This document shows positions 28,390-37,700 of a DNA stretch of 64,000 nt, one piece after another (position 1 is the stretch's first letter; every line of letters starts with the position of its first letter). The notes beneath the pieces are model-generated. The model ran no database searches. It was not told the DNA's origin and saw only the letters and a program-made list of their open reading frames with translations. The DNA comes from Saprospiraceae bacterium (GTDB taxonomy: Bacteria; Bacteroidota; Bacteroidia; Chitinophagales; Saprospiraceae): positions 186,001 through 250,000 of the forward strand of contig JANQQI010000065.1 in the NCBI GenBank assembly GCA_028285085.1. Direction: 5' to 3'. The translations under genes were made by a program, and so were the position numbers.

Positions 28390-28566
28390 AGAACATGTTT
28401 GGAAACTATTAATTGGCCTACAAGCGCCAATTTTCCGTTTACACTTAAGCTTTTTTTAACCTCCGGCTATGCTCCCTACCAGAGGTAGGTAAACTCGAAA
28501 GAAGTCTCGTTTAAATAAGAAATTGTCAGCTTTCGACCTAAAGAACAATTTCCGAACACGCTCTAA
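28386..28566. repeat. imperfect terminal inverted repeat, MITE-like, between two convergent stops
   Basis: The ends TTAGAGAACATGTTTGGAAA (28386-28405) and, on the other strand, TTAGAGCGTGTTCGGAAA (28566-28549) match at 16 of 18 aligned bases with a 2-nt gap. The 181-bp unit contains no gene. It includes a small hairpin AATTGGC/GCCAATT followed by TTTT (28411-28434) that could terminate the pentapeptide gene. The stop codons of both flanking genes lie inside the repeat arms. It could be a small non-autonomous element or a large terminator structure. Confidence 0.4.
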
Positions 28567-29381
28567 ACAGCTACGCTATAATCCCGCAGCGCATCGTTCA
28601 GCGATACTTTTTTATCAGTACTTGCTTTTCGTTGACCAATAATCAGGGCACAAGCCACCTGATACTCACCCGCCGGGAATTTTTTGGTATAAGTCCCCGG
28701 AATAACCACCGAACGTGCCGGTACTCTGCCTTTATAGGTTACCGGTTCGCTACCCGTTACATCAATGATATGGGTTGACTTGGTCAGCACAACGTTGGCC
28801 CCGAGCACGGCTTCACGTTCCACTTGAACCCCCTCGACAATGATGCAACGACTACCGATAAAGCAGTCATCTTCGACAATGGTTGGTGTCGCCTGCAATG
28901 GTTCCAGGACACCACCAATACCTACTCCACCGCTGAGGTGCACATTACGTCCAATCTGGGCACAAGACCCTACCGTGGCCCAGGTATCTACCATCGTACC
29001 ACTTCCGACCCACGCACCAATATTGACATAGCTTGGCATCATAATAACGCCGGATTCTACAAAAGACCCATGGCGCGCAATGGCGTGTGGAACAACCCGA
29101 ACTCCTTTGGCCGCATAATCTTTTTTCAAAGGAATCTTATCGTGGAACTCAAATGGCCCCACTTCAATCGTTTCCATTTTACAGATTGGAAAGTACAGGA
29201 CCACTGCTTTTTTTACCCAATCATTAACTTGCCAGCCCGATGAGCCGGGCTCGGCAACGCGTAGTTGCCCTTGATCGAGTAAGTTGATAACTTCTCGGAT
29301 GGCTTCTTGGGTAGATAATTCTTGTAATAGATTGCGGTCTTCCCAAGCCGCTTCGATGATAGACTGTAGATTATTCTGCAT
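28563..29381 (-). CDS. dapD: 2,3,4,5-tetrahydropyridine-2,6-dicarboxylate N-succinyltransferase
   Basis: 272 residues from the ATG at 29381 (MQNNLQSIIEAAWEDR); a longer frame would run into kmo. Left-handed beta-helix hexapeptides are in the second half (MMPSYVNIGAWVGSGTMVD, GGVGIGGVLEPLQATP), with the N-terminal ROLTAWE-type helical domain of DapD. It makes N-succinyl-2-amino-6-ketopimelate from tetrahydrodipicolinate and succinyl-CoA in the lysine/meso-DAP pathway. The start follows the kmo stop by a single base, so it is in the same operon. Confidence 0.95.
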   Translation of the reverse strand: MQNNLQSIIEAAWEDRNLLQELSTQEAIREVINLLDQGQLRVAEPGSSGWQVNDWVKKAVVLYFPICKMETIEVGPFEFHDKIPLKKDYAAKGVRVVPHAIARHGSFVESGVIMMPSYVNIGAWVGSGTMVDTWATVGSCAQIGRNVHLSGGVGIGGVLEPLQATPTIVEDDCFIGSRCIIVEGVQVEREAVLGANVVLTKSTHIIDVTGSEPVTYKGRVPARSVVIPGTYTKKFPAGEYQVACALIIGQRKASTDKKVSLNDALRDYSVAV

Positions 29382-29382
29382 G

Positions 29383-30744
29383 TTATGATTGATTCGCTTT
29401 AGCGTGGTGCCATTGGTGGAATAATTGATCAACTTCAGCGCTGTTCCAATTTTGCTCAATATTGTCGATGGCTAGGATATTGTCAAAAAGTTTGTCCTGA
29501 GCCTGGCCTTCGGCTAGTGCCTCACTGTATGGAATGTGACTAAACGTGACCATTGAGTAGAGCGGAAGAAATTCGTTGGGATATTTCTGGTGCAGGTGCT
29601 TCTCGATCTTTTTACGTAATAAAAACATTGGATCGCCGACGAGATCTCGCATTTCGATAAAGTTGCGAAGCGCCAACTCAGCAATTGCATTAGCATCTTT
29701 TGGTCGGGTAGTGTTGAATGCTTGAATAATCGTTGGCCAATCTTCTTGGTATTGATCGACTAACTGATCAAGGATGGTACAATCCTCAAAACCCGAATTC
29801 ATTCCTTGGCCGTAGAAAGGGACAATAGCGTGTGATGCATCCCCGAGTAACAATACTTTTTCTTGATATTGCCATGGATTACAACGAATCGTAACCAGCG
29901 AAGAAGTAGGATTCTCTCGAAAATCTTCGATTAAATCCGGCATCAGAGGTACCGCATCTCCAAAATAACGCGTGAAGAAATTGAGAATTTGTTCGTCGGA
30001 TTGCAGTTGCTCGAAAGATTCTTCGCCCTGAAACGGTAAAAATAGAGTACAAGTGAAACTGCCATCTAAATTAGGTAGGGCGATCAGCATGAATTGACCC
30101 CGAGGCCAAATGTGTAGCGCATTTTTATCTAAACGATATCCACCATCAGCCGTTGGCGGAATCGTTAATTCTTTATAGCCGTGCTCTAGATATTGCTGCG
30201 AATAATTGAAACGAGAAGTCCGCTGCATCGCTGAGCGAACAGCAGAGAAGGCACCATCTGCACCGAAGATAAGCGGTGATTCGATACTCAACTCTTCATT
30301 ATGCAGGGTATCGACAAAGGAGATACGATTATTTTCAAGATCGACCTTTCGACATTTCTTATGAAAATGCAAACGCACATTATCGTACTCATCGGCGAGG
30401 TTCATTAATGCTTCGTTGAGTCCTCCACGGGAAATTGAGAAAATCGCCTCATCTTTTTTTCCGTAAGGTTGAAATGTTAATTCACCATCAGTGCTGTGCA
30501 TCATACGGCCCGCCATCGGAATAGCTTCGGCTCGGATTTGCTCAAAAATACCCGCTTGTTCCATTGCTTTCCAGCCTCGGGTACTCATCGCGAGATTGAT
30601 TGATCGGCCACCCGAGAACTCGGAACGGCGCATATCGGGCCGGCGCTCAAAGACTTCAACCTGATATCCTCTTTTTCCCAGCAGAATGGCCCACAGCGAA
30701 CCAACTAAACCTGCTCCTACTACAACCGCTTTTTTATTTGCCAT
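29383..30744 (-). CDS. kmo: kynurenine 3-monooxygenase
   Basis: 453 residues. FAD-dependent hydroxylation of L-kynurenine to 3-hydroxykynurenine. Rossmann motif VVGAGLVGSLWA at 8-19, the KMO-specific SGGRSINLAMSTRG, and the second flavin motif GDASHAIVPFYGQGMNSGFEDC are all present. C-terminal residues are hydrophobic/helical, as in KMOs. It may serve NAD synthesis from tryptophan or tryptophan breakdown; no other kynurenine gene is in the window. It lies between the PAP2-like gene (13-bp gap) and dapD (1-bp gap). Confidence 0.94.
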   Translation of the reverse strand: MANKKAVVVGAGLVGSLWAILLGKRGYQVEVFERRPDMRRSEFSGGRSINLAMSTRGWKAMEQAGIFEQIRAEAIPMAGRMMHSTDGELTFQPYGKKDEAIFSISRGGLNEALMNLADEYDNVRLHFHKKCRKVDLENNRISFVDTLHNEELSIESPLIFGADGAFSAVRSAMQRTSRFNYSQQYLEHGYKELTIPPTADGGYRLDKNALHIWPRGQFMLIALPNLDGSFTCTLFLPFQGEESFEQLQSDEQILNFFTRYFGDAVPLMPDLIEDFRENPTSSLVTIRCNPWQYQEKVLLLGDASHAIVPFYGQGMNSGFEDCTILDQLVDQYQEDWPTIIQAFNTTRPKDANAIAELALRNFIEMRDLVGDPMFLLRKKIEKHLHQKYPNEFLPLYSMVTFSHIPYSEALAEGQAQDKLFDNILAIDNIEQNWNSAEVDQLFHQWHHAKANQS

Positions 30745-30757
30745 AGCTTACTTACGC

Positions 30758-31417
30758 TTAGGTTAAAAAGTACAATGCAATAAATTGACTACAAAACCCG
30801 ACTAAGAAACCACCGTATAAATCTCTCGGATCATGAGCATTGAGTACCAAACGGGCACTACCTACCGCACCAGCCAATAGGATGGAAAGCATCAATAAGC
30901 TGTTGATGGTCATCTGGTAAGTCCAAGTCCCTAAGTGAATAGAAAATTGTTGATAATCAATCAGGAAGCTAGCTAGTAAAATCATACCGACTAATCCTCC
31001 CATACCAACGGCGTGCATGCTGATCTTTGAAAAAAGATTAATGAAAAAGGCGATAAACAAACCAATCGTTGCACCCAAAACATAAATCTTATAAATATGT
31101 GGAATATCTGGGTTGTATAACAAGTTTTGGAACATCCAGGTATAAAAAATACCCGTAATGATATATGGCCCGATGCGATCCGTCCGCTTGTCTAATTCCA
31201 GCGAATCGACTAATCCCAATAATTTCATTAAGGCAACAGAAACAGCAGGAATTACAAAAGTCGAAAAGAAAATAATTAACACCAAAGGCATTTGCCGCCC
31301 TACAGAATATACACCAAACTGATAAGGGTTGATCAACAATAAGATCAACAAAATATAGGTCAGTATGAGCAGTGGATGGAAGATGTAGGATAGGAAATGT
31401 GCTAGATATCGGGCCAT
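30758..31417 (-). CDS. PAP2-like integral membrane protein
   Basis: 219 residues from the ATG at 31417 (MARYLAHFLSYIFHPLL). The longer upstream frame would overlap the preceding gene and is not membrane-like. About six membrane segments. Two loops resemble PAP2 phosphatase motifs: SMHAVGMGGLVG (cf. SGHA) and ARLVLNAHDPRDLYGG (cf. SR-x5-H-x3-D). Motif 1 is not seen, so it may be a divergent lipid phosphatase or an inactive relative. It sits between the PD40/OmpA gene (49-bp gap) and kmo. Confidence 0.65.
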   Translation of the reverse strand: MARYLAHFLSYIFHPLLILTYILLILLLINPYQFGVYSVGRQMPLVLIIFFSTFVIPAVSVALMKLLGLVDSLELDKRTDRIGPYIITGIFYTWMFQNLLYNPDIPHIYKIYVLGATIGLFIAFFINLFSKISMHAVGMGGLVGMILLASFLIDYQQFSIHLGTWTYQMTINSLLMLSILLAGAVGSARLVLNAHDPRDLYGGFLVGFCSQFIALYFLT

Positions 31418-31466
31418 AATAAATGATGCGAATAATCGGCCGCAAGTTAGCAAAAATCTAGCATAA

Positions 31467-33122
31467 TTATTTGCTACCTTTTTGGCTTTGTAGCGTGCCG
31501 CTGATATGGGTGATTTCGACCTCAACCCGCCGGTTTTTCTCCCGTAAATCATCGGTAGAATTATCATTGACGGGGCGGCTGGCACCGTAACCAATGGTCT
31601 CGATTCGCACTGGATTGATCAGTTTTTCGTAAACTAAATAATGCTTGATGGCTTCGGCCCGCTTTTCTGATAGTTTTTTCAAACTATTGGGCTCACCAAC
31701 GTTGTCAGTATGTCCTGCGATTTGAATATGGATACTTTTATTCTCCAATAAAAAACCCGCGAGTTCGTCTAATACAGAAAACGATTTTTTTAATACAACA
31801 GGCTTTGATTGCTCGAAGTAAATGGGATCGAGTTCGATTTTCGTGCCCACCTCCATTGGATCGAGATACAAATCAACGTGGTATTCTTTGAAGTAGACGT
31901 AATCGCGCTTGAAAACAACTTTTTCCGTTTTGCCGGTATAACCTGCTTTCTCCGGAGTTAGTAAAAACTCGGAACCCTTTGGAACGACGATGCGATAGCT
32001 CCCATCATCGGAGACGTACATATTCTTGTAATCACCATTTTTTGGACCAGACAGAACCCGAGAACGAACCAATTCTCTGGTTTTAGAATTATAAACTTTC
32101 CCTTTGACAATAACTCCCGGAGGGTTAGGTGGGGATATTTTGACGCGGTAAATATCGCTGGAACCATCTCGCCTGGATGTAAAGAACAGATAACCTGTCG
32201 CCGCATTGAAAAAGGGTTGACTCTCGTCGGCTTTTGAATTAATCGGCTTGACGAAGCGGCGCGGGCGTGACCACTTTTCCCAGCTATCGTCTTTGCGCTC
32301 AACTAAGTACAAATCCATGCCCCGCGCCCCCGGGCGATTAGAGGCAAAGAAAATGGTCTTATTGTCATCGGAAATGAAAGGGGTCGTTTCGCGATTAGAG
32401 GAATTAATCTTTCGCCCCAAATTCTTAGGCTCGGTCCATACATTTTTACCCTTTTTAAAACAAACGTACAAGTCCGTTTGGCCTTCACTATCTTCACCCT
32501 GCATGGCTACCACCATAACACTACCATCATTACTAATTGTCATGCTCACATCGGGATGGATATTGAAGTAATTCTCGATTTCGATAGGCTCTGGGAAGGA
32601 CCAGCTGCCATCCGCTAGCTTCCGAACGATAGAAAACCCTTTGTTCATCCCGCCTTCCTTACGGAATTGATTAATCACTACGAGTTCATTATTCGAGGGC
32701 GTAATTGCGCACACACTATTAGGTAAGGCGTTGTTTAAGGGATATTCAGGATGTACAATGTGGTCGAAAGTGTCAGCAGTTGTTTCAGCAATCCAGATAT
32801 CTTGATTGTAGCTGGAATTCTCGGGATTGTTAACGACCTGATTGGCGATTCGGGTATAGATGTTTTGGAGGTAAGAATCATAACGCTTGTCTTCCAAGGT
32901 TTGCGACAGGTCCTGCCCCTCCTCTACCAAGGTTTTATTGAACTCCGGATGCCCCATTCTGGTGAAGTAAAGCGTCTTCCCCTCGATATCAATTACTGGA
33001 GAAATCTCGTCGTACTCACTATTAATACCACTATGCAGTTTTTCCACTACATACGATTGTGCAACCAGCGTAAAAGGGAACCACGACAGGAGGAAAAGAG
33101 AAATACGTTTAGGGATTTTCAT
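31467..33122 (-). CDS. PD40 propeller - carboxypeptidase-regulatory-like - OmpA peptidoglycan-binding protein
   Basis: 551 residues with a signal peptide (MKIPKRISLFLLSWFPFTLVAQ). WD40-like PD40 repeats (KTLYFTRMG, KTIFFASNRPGARGMDLY, GYLFFTSRRDGSSDIY) fill about 25-335. A carboxypeptidase-regulatory-like Ig-type domain (VKGKVYNSKTRELV) lies at about 338-415, and a C-terminal OmpA domain (AGHTDNVGEPN ... SEKRAEAIKHYL ... NRRVEV) at about 430-545. The OmpA part should bind peptidoglycan from the outer membrane. The order propeller-CRD-OmpA recalls the T9SS protein PorE, minus its TPRs; that link is an inference. First of a four-gene operon ending in dapD. It has a shorter paralogue at 45790. 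Confidence 0.85.
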   Translation of the reverse strand: MKIPKRISLFLLSWFPFTLVAQSYVVEKLHSGINSEYDEISPVIDIEGKTLYFTRMGHPEFNKTLVEEGQDLSQTLEDKRYDSYLQNIYTRIANQVVNNPENSSYNQDIWIAETTADTFDHIVHPEYPLNNALPNSVCAITPSNNELVVINQFRKEGGMNKGFSIVRKLADGSWSFPEPIEIENYFNIHPDVSMTISNDGSVMVVAMQGEDSEGQTDLYVCFKKGKNVWTEPKNLGRKINSSNRETTPFISDDNKTIFFASNRPGARGMDLYLVERKDDSWEKWSRPRRFVKPINSKADESQPFFNAATGYLFFTSRRDGSSDIYRVKISPPNPPGVIVKGKVYNSKTRELVRSRVLSGPKNGDYKNMYVSDDGSYRIVVPKGSEFLLTPEKAGYTGKTEKVVFKRDYVYFKEYHVDLYLDPMEVGTKIELDPIYFEQSKPVVLKKSFSVLDELAGFLLENKSIHIQIAGHTDNVGEPNSLKKLSEKRAEAIKHYLVYEKLINPVRIETIGYGASRPVNDNSTDDLREKNRRVEVEITHISGTLQSQKGSK

Positions 33123-33195
33123 CTACTAGTAATCGATTTTTATAATATAAACGGAAATCCAATACCGTAAAGATAATGAAATGGTTTTGGAACGT

Positions 33196-34830
33196 CTAAT
33201 CAACAAATAAAGGGGTAAATTGGAATTTACTTCCATCGAAAAGTCCACGATCACTCAATTTGAGCTGTGGTATCACAAGTAGAGCCATAAAAGATAACGT
33301 CATAAAGGGGGCAGATAATGTGCAATTCATTTTTTCTTTTGTAAAAAGATCAATCTGTTCATAATCTTCTGCTACTTGAAAACCATCCGCGCCGGTCATA
33401 ATACCGGCTACCGGTAAGGGTAGTACATGTTTCTCTTCTCCTTTTACGGCGGAGATGCCACCTTCTGCCTCAATGATTAAATTGACCGCTTCACACAGAG
33501 CATCATCGGACGTACCTACTGCTATAATATTGTGAGAATCATGACCAACGCAGGAAGCAATAGCTCCGAATGTTAAACCAAAACCGTGAATCATGGCTAC
33601 TGCAGGAAGTGCATCAGCATAGCGATTGACGACGGCTATTTTTAGAATATCATTTTCGGAATCACTCTGCACCAAACCCTCTTGAACTTTTGCCGGGTGT
33701 GTAAAGGATTCTGTCACAATTTCTCCGTCTAAGGCGCGGATAACGCGGACATTTTGTCCCTCGGCCGGAACGGCAAAATCTACTGCTTGCTTTTTGCTGG
33801 TTGCAAAACGATTCAAGTTGGTCGTTTCTTGGCGGTCGAAATGGGCTTGACCCTGACTGGCGACCAACTCGCCATTAACGTATGTTTCTAAAACCTGGAA
33901 TGTATCTAAGCGGTCTACTCGGATGAAATCGGCGGTATCTCCGACTTGGAGTTGACCCACCGGTAACTGATAGTGCACTACGGGATTGAGACAGGCGGCT
34001 TGGAGCACATCGAATAAATCATAGCCCAAGCCGACGGCGCGCTGCACCAAAGCATTGATATGCCCGACCAATAGATCATTAGGATGCTTATCATCCGAGC
34101 AGAACATTAAACGATCCGCATAATTGGTCATCAAAGGAATTAAAGCAGCAAAATTTTTCGCTGCACTGCCTTCTCGAATCAGGATTTTCATGCCGAGTTG
34201 TAGCTTTTCCAGCGCTTCTTCATAGGTAAAACACTCGTGGTCGGTGCTGATGCCGGCGGCGATATATTGTGCGGCCGCTTCACCGCGCAAACCGGGCGCA
34301 TGTCCATCTACCGGCTTGCCTAGTTCGTGAGCAATCGCCAGCTTTTGTATGACATCCGTCTGTTGATGGAGCACGCCGGGATAGTTCATCATTTCTGCCA
34401 GATACAAAATGTCTGATCTTTGGAGAAGTTGGCGGATACCTTCTACATCGATTTCCGCACCAGCTGTTTCAAAGGTCGTAGCTGGTACACAAGATGGCGC
34501 CCCAAAGAAAAATTTTAAAGGGACTTTTTCACCATTTTCAATCATATATTCCACCCCCTCAATCCCGAGGACATTAGCAATTTCGTGTGGATCAGAAACC
34601 GTTGCAACTGTACCGTGTGGAACCGCTAAACGGGCAAATTCTGAAGGCACCAGCATAGAGCTTTCAATGTGGATGTGAGCATCCACAAACCCGGGCATCA
34701 GGTAGCTATCCGGAGCAGAATCTATTTCCTGGATGGATTGAATGTGTTGACCTTCTACGGTAATCTTGGCCGGAAAAATGCGTCGATTGCGAATATCTAC
34801 TAACTGCCCTTGTATGATCATATTATACAA
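33196..34830 (-). CDS. ade: adenine deaminase
   Basis: 544 residues, the usual Ade length. Amidohydrolase fold with metal site GFVDAHIHIESSM (about 48-60). It shows adenine deaminase motifs such as GTVATVSDPHEIANVLG, MMNYPGV, DGHAPGL, STDHECFTYEEA and CSDDKHPNDLL, and the C-terminal GAIASCVGHDSHNI. Converts adenine to hypoxanthine plus ammonia in purine salvage. It lies 61 bp after the M48 lipoprotein gene in the same direction. Confidence 0.94.
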   Translation of the reverse strand: MYNMIIQGQLVDIRNRRIFPAKITVEGQHIQSIQEIDSAPDSYLMPGFVDAHIHIESSMLVPSEFARLAVPHGTVATVSDPHEIANVLGIEGVEYMIENGEKVPLKFFFGAPSCVPATTFETAGAEIDVEGIRQLLQRSDILYLAEMMNYPGVLHQQTDVIQKLAIAHELGKPVDGHAPGLRGEAAAQYIAAGISTDHECFTYEEALEKLQLGMKILIREGSAAKNFAALIPLMTNYADRLMFCSDDKHPNDLLVGHINALVQRAVGLGYDLFDVLQAACLNPVVHYQLPVGQLQVGDTADFIRVDRLDTFQVLETYVNGELVASQGQAHFDRQETTNLNRFATSKKQAVDFAVPAEGQNVRVIRALDGEIVTESFTHPAKVQEGLVQSDSENDILKIAVVNRYADALPAVAMIHGFGLTFGAIASCVGHDSHNIIAVGTSDDALCEAVNLIIEAEGGISAVKGEEKHVLPLPVAGIMTGADGFQVAEDYEQIDLFTKEKMNCTLSAPFMTLSFMALLVIPQLKLSDRGLFDGSKFQFTPLFVD

Positions 34831-34891
34831 TGATGATTTAGATCAAAGTGAAATCTAAAGGTCGTTAAAATCCGCTCTAAGATTAAAAATA

Positions 34892-35686
34892 TTAGGGTAA
34901 GAGTTTGCGGATGCGTTTGTACTCAAGCGTTTTTTCTGGCTTTGGCGGGCAATCTAGTTTATCGGCGTACTTTTCAATTTTGCTAATACGACGCCGGGGA
35001 TTAGGATGGGTATTTAGAAAATCTGGTGGTGTTTTTTGTCCTTCCATCTTCTGAAAAAAACCGGCGATCCCGGTTGGATTATATCCTGCCGCACAGAGAT
35101 ATTTTACGGAGTAGCGATCTGCCTCTGACTCATGACCGCGACTGAAGCGTAGATTGGTGAGGCCATGGGCAAAATCAGCGAAGGTATTATCGGCTTGTCG
35201 GATGGCGACAATTTTTAAGGCGGTCAGTCCCATCGACGCAGTCATCAAGCGGGTGGAATGCCGTTGAGCGGCATGAGCAATTTCGTGGCCCAGCACACCT
35301 GCCAATTGATCCTCCGTATCCAAAAACTTGATTAAGCCGGTGTAGAGGTAGAGATGTCCGCCCGGCGTGGCAAAGGCATTCAGGGTTTCATCATCTTGGA
35401 TGATTTTTACCTGCCATTCAAAACGATCGTGGTAGCGTACTTCACCGGTTGCCAACAATCGATCAACAATATTGCGGATATAGCTGTATACTTTCTCGTT
35501 TTCTTCTTCCGAGAGAAGAGGAAACTCCTCAGCTTTATCTTCAATATCTGCAGTAACTTTTCTGCCTAGCTTAACATCTTTGCTGACGGGGAAGAAATTG
35601 AGTCCACCTCCTCTACGCATGCCACAGGATATGGACATGAAAAGGATACAGAAGAGAATGATATAGCGCATTTTTCGGGTTGTCAT
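34892..35686 (-). CDS. M48-family metalloprotease, lipoprotein
   Basis: 264 residues from the ATG at 35686 (MTTRKMRYIILFCILFMSISCG); a longer frame to 35737 adds unlikely residues. Lipobox SISC at Cys21. Active site LGHEIAHAAQRHS gives HExxH, and ESEADRYSVKYL supplies the third ligand. Single-domain BepA/LoiP-like periplasmic protease, expected to act in outer-membrane protein quality control and attached to a membrane through the lipid. It lacks TPRs. Confidence 0.88.
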   Translation of the reverse strand: MTTRKMRYIILFCILFMSISCGMRRGGGLNFFPVSKDVKLGRKVTADIEDKAEEFPLLSEEENEKVYSYIRNIVDRLLATGEVRYHDRFEWQVKIIQDDETLNAFATPGGHLYLYTGLIKFLDTEDQLAGVLGHEIAHAAQRHSTRLMTASMGLTALKIVAIRQADNTFADFAHGLTNLRFSRGHESEADRYSVKYLCAAGYNPTGIAGFFQKMEGQKTPPDFLNTHPNPRRRISKIEKYADKLDCPPKPEKTLEYKRIRKLLP

Positions 35687-35860
35687 GGTACTCTTCAAAA
35701 AGATGAATGAAAGTTGGTTTAATGAATGATTGGGCATTTACAATCATTTTTAAAATAACTCCCTTAAATAGAGATACGCTTTATTCTTAAAATGCGGAAA
35801 AGTTGCAGTGAGTTTAAATGAAAATTAATGTTTGTTAAAGAAGTCTTACTACAAATGCTG

Positions 35861-37345
35861 CTAAATCTGGCGTAAAAAATCGACGGTGGCGTGCATGTCC
35901 GTACTCAGAATGCGATCAGATTCTAATGCAGGTACTTGTTTTCGATAATCACTCATTAAGCTTTCCAAACGTGCCGATGTTTTCAGTGGCCGACGGAATT
36001 CTAAGGCTTGAGCCGCTGTCATCCATTCAATGGCCAATAATCTTTCGATGTTTTCCACGACGCGATATACTTTGGTCGCCGCATTCGCCGCCATACTTAC
36101 GTGATCTTCCTGCCCATTGCTGGAAACAATAGAATCCACCGAGGCTGGAGTACAGAGTTGCTTATTCTGACTAACAATGGAAGCCGCAGTATACTGTGGA
36201 ATCATGAGTCCTGAATTCAGGCCAGCCTGAGGGATCAGGAACGCGGGTAAACCACGAGTACCGGAAATCAGCTGATAGGTACGCCGCTCGGCAATGCTGC
36301 CCAACTCCGCCAAAGCAATGGCCAAAAAATCCAAAGCTAGGGCGAGCGGCTGCGCGTGGAAATTCCCACCGGAGATAATGGCATCATCGTCCGGGAAAAT
36401 ATTTGGGTTGTCCGTCACTGCATTAATTTCTGTGGTTGCAATCTGGGTACAATATGCGATTGCATCTGCACTTGCACCGTGTACTTGAGGCACACAGCGG
36501 AAAGCGTAAGGATCTTGCACGCTTTGCTTCTCGGCAGCGGCGATACCACTCCCCGTCAGCCAATCGCGAATCGACGCCGCGCATTGGATTTGACCTTGCT
36601 GGCCCCGGATATAATGCAAGCGCTCGTCGAAAGGGGCCAATTGACAATTGAACGCATCAATTGACAAAGCAGCGGTCATATTCGCCATATCAAGTAGACG
36701 TTGTGCTTGCGCTGTCGCCCAACAGAGGTAAGCACTGGAAAACTGTGTACCATTAAGTAGTGCCAGGCCTTCCTTTGATTTGAGCGTGAGCGGTTTTAGT
36801 CCAAGTTTTTTCAACGCTTGTTTGGCAGTCATGCGCTGACCTTTGAGGTGGACTTCACCCATGCCAATGAGCGCTAGCGATAGATGCGCCAAAGGTGCCA
36901 AATCGCCCGAAGCACCCAGAGAACCTTGCTGATAAATCACCGGTAGCAAGTCTTCATTATAAAAAGCAATTAAGCGTTCTATCGTTTCGGCCCGAACTCC
37001 CGAATAACCCGAGGCAAGACTTTGTATTTTTAAAAATAAGATCAATCGTACCAAAGGAGCAGGTACCTCATCCCCCATTCCACAAGCATGTGATTGTACC
37101 AATCGACTCTGTAATAGCTCCGTTTCCTCGTCGGAGATGGGCACATTACAAAGCGATCCAAATCCAGTATTTATACCGTAAAAAAGAGTATCAGAATTGG
37201 TCAGCTTACCTTCTAAATATTGTCGGCAGTGGGCAATGCGCTTTCTACTCTCCGAGGAGAGTTCGAGCTGATAGGCCTTTTTAACCAGTTTACTGACCCG
37301 AGAAAGTGATAGTTTATCCGGGCTAATCCGATGCGTTTTGACCAT
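35861..37345 (-). CDS. hutH: histidine ammonia-lyase
   Basis: 494 residues from the ATG at 37345 (MVKTHRISPDKLS). An ATG at 37375 is less likely because a promoter -7 element overlaps it. The MIO cofactor forms from Ala145-Ser146-Gly147 in GSLGASGDLAPLAH. Tyr57 in LFYGINTGFG and the QSHACGMG selectivity loop fit HAL rather than tyrosine ammonia-lyase. Deaminates histidine to urocanate. No hutU, hutI or hutG is adjacent, so the rest of the pathway is elsewhere or absent. Confidence 0.92.
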   Translation of the reverse strand: MVKTHRISPDKLSLSRVSKLVKKAYQLELSSESRKRIAHCRQYLEGKLTNSDTLFYGINTGFGSLCNVPISDEETELLQSRLVQSHACGMGDEVPAPLVRLILFLKIQSLASGYSGVRAETIERLIAFYNEDLLPVIYQQGSLGASGDLAPLAHLSLALIGMGEVHLKGQRMTAKQALKKLGLKPLTLKSKEGLALLNGTQFSSAYLCWATAQAQRLLDMANMTAALSIDAFNCQLAPFDERLHYIRGQQGQIQCAASIRDWLTGSGIAAAEKQSVQDPYAFRCVPQVHGASADAIAYCTQIATTEINAVTDNPNIFPDDDAIISGGNFHAQPLALALDFLAIALAELGSIAERRTYQLISGTRGLPAFLIPQAGLNSGLMIPQYTAASIVSQNKQLCTPASVDSIVSSNGQEDHVSMAANAATKVYRVVENIERLLAIEWMTAAQALEFRRPLKTSARLESLMSDYRKQVPALESDRILSTDMHATVDFLRQI

Positions 37346-37372
37346 GTCAAATTTTGATTTTATTTGGGCTGA

Positions 37373-37399
37373 CAAATATACTGAAGTTTAGGAATCCAA
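37373..37399 (-). promoter_or_regulatory. Bacteroidota-type promoter for hutH
   Basis: On the minus strand, TTG at 37399-37397, 16 nt, then TATATTTG at 37380-37373. Spacing is one short of the usual 17-23. The -7 box covers the ATG at 37375, so transcription would start inside that codon region and the downstream ATG at 37345 must be used. Confidence 0.45.
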
Positions 37400-37688
37400 A
37401 ATGCTTGTCGACGGATTTGTTGGCGGGCGAAAAATGAGAAAGGAGCCGTTAAAATGCTTTAAGAAACACGTTAAACAATAGTTAAACCAGGCGGTAGAAA
37501 TAGACAATACCCCCCTAAAACACGCTATTTTATTGGAAAATCGTGGCGAAGGGCCGCGAATTGGATTTTAATAGCTTGTTACTTTTGCGTTTCGTAAAAG
37601 TCTTATTTACAAAAGCTGACAATAAAATATTAATTTTGACGGTCTTAATAGTACCGAACTTTTAGAAACCTTTTTACGAATATATTTA
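37400..37688. other. intergenic region between divergent hutH and the OmpH-like gene
   Basis: 289 bp; together with the hutH leader the gap exceeds 300 bp. A -7-like TAATTTTG occurs at about 37630-37637 (+) without a good upstream TTG. It may be part of the promoter for the first OmpH-like gene. No DnaA boxes, no ORF and no hairpin with T-run were seen, although gene direction flips here. Confidence 0.4.
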
Positions 37689-37700
37689 ATGCTGAAGAAC

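Noticed and set aside
37400-37688. Origin at the strand switch near 37.5 kb, where genes flip from minus to plus
   Set aside because: No DnaA-box-like 9-mers and no marked AT tract are present; parS and the boxes are near 4-9 kb instead.
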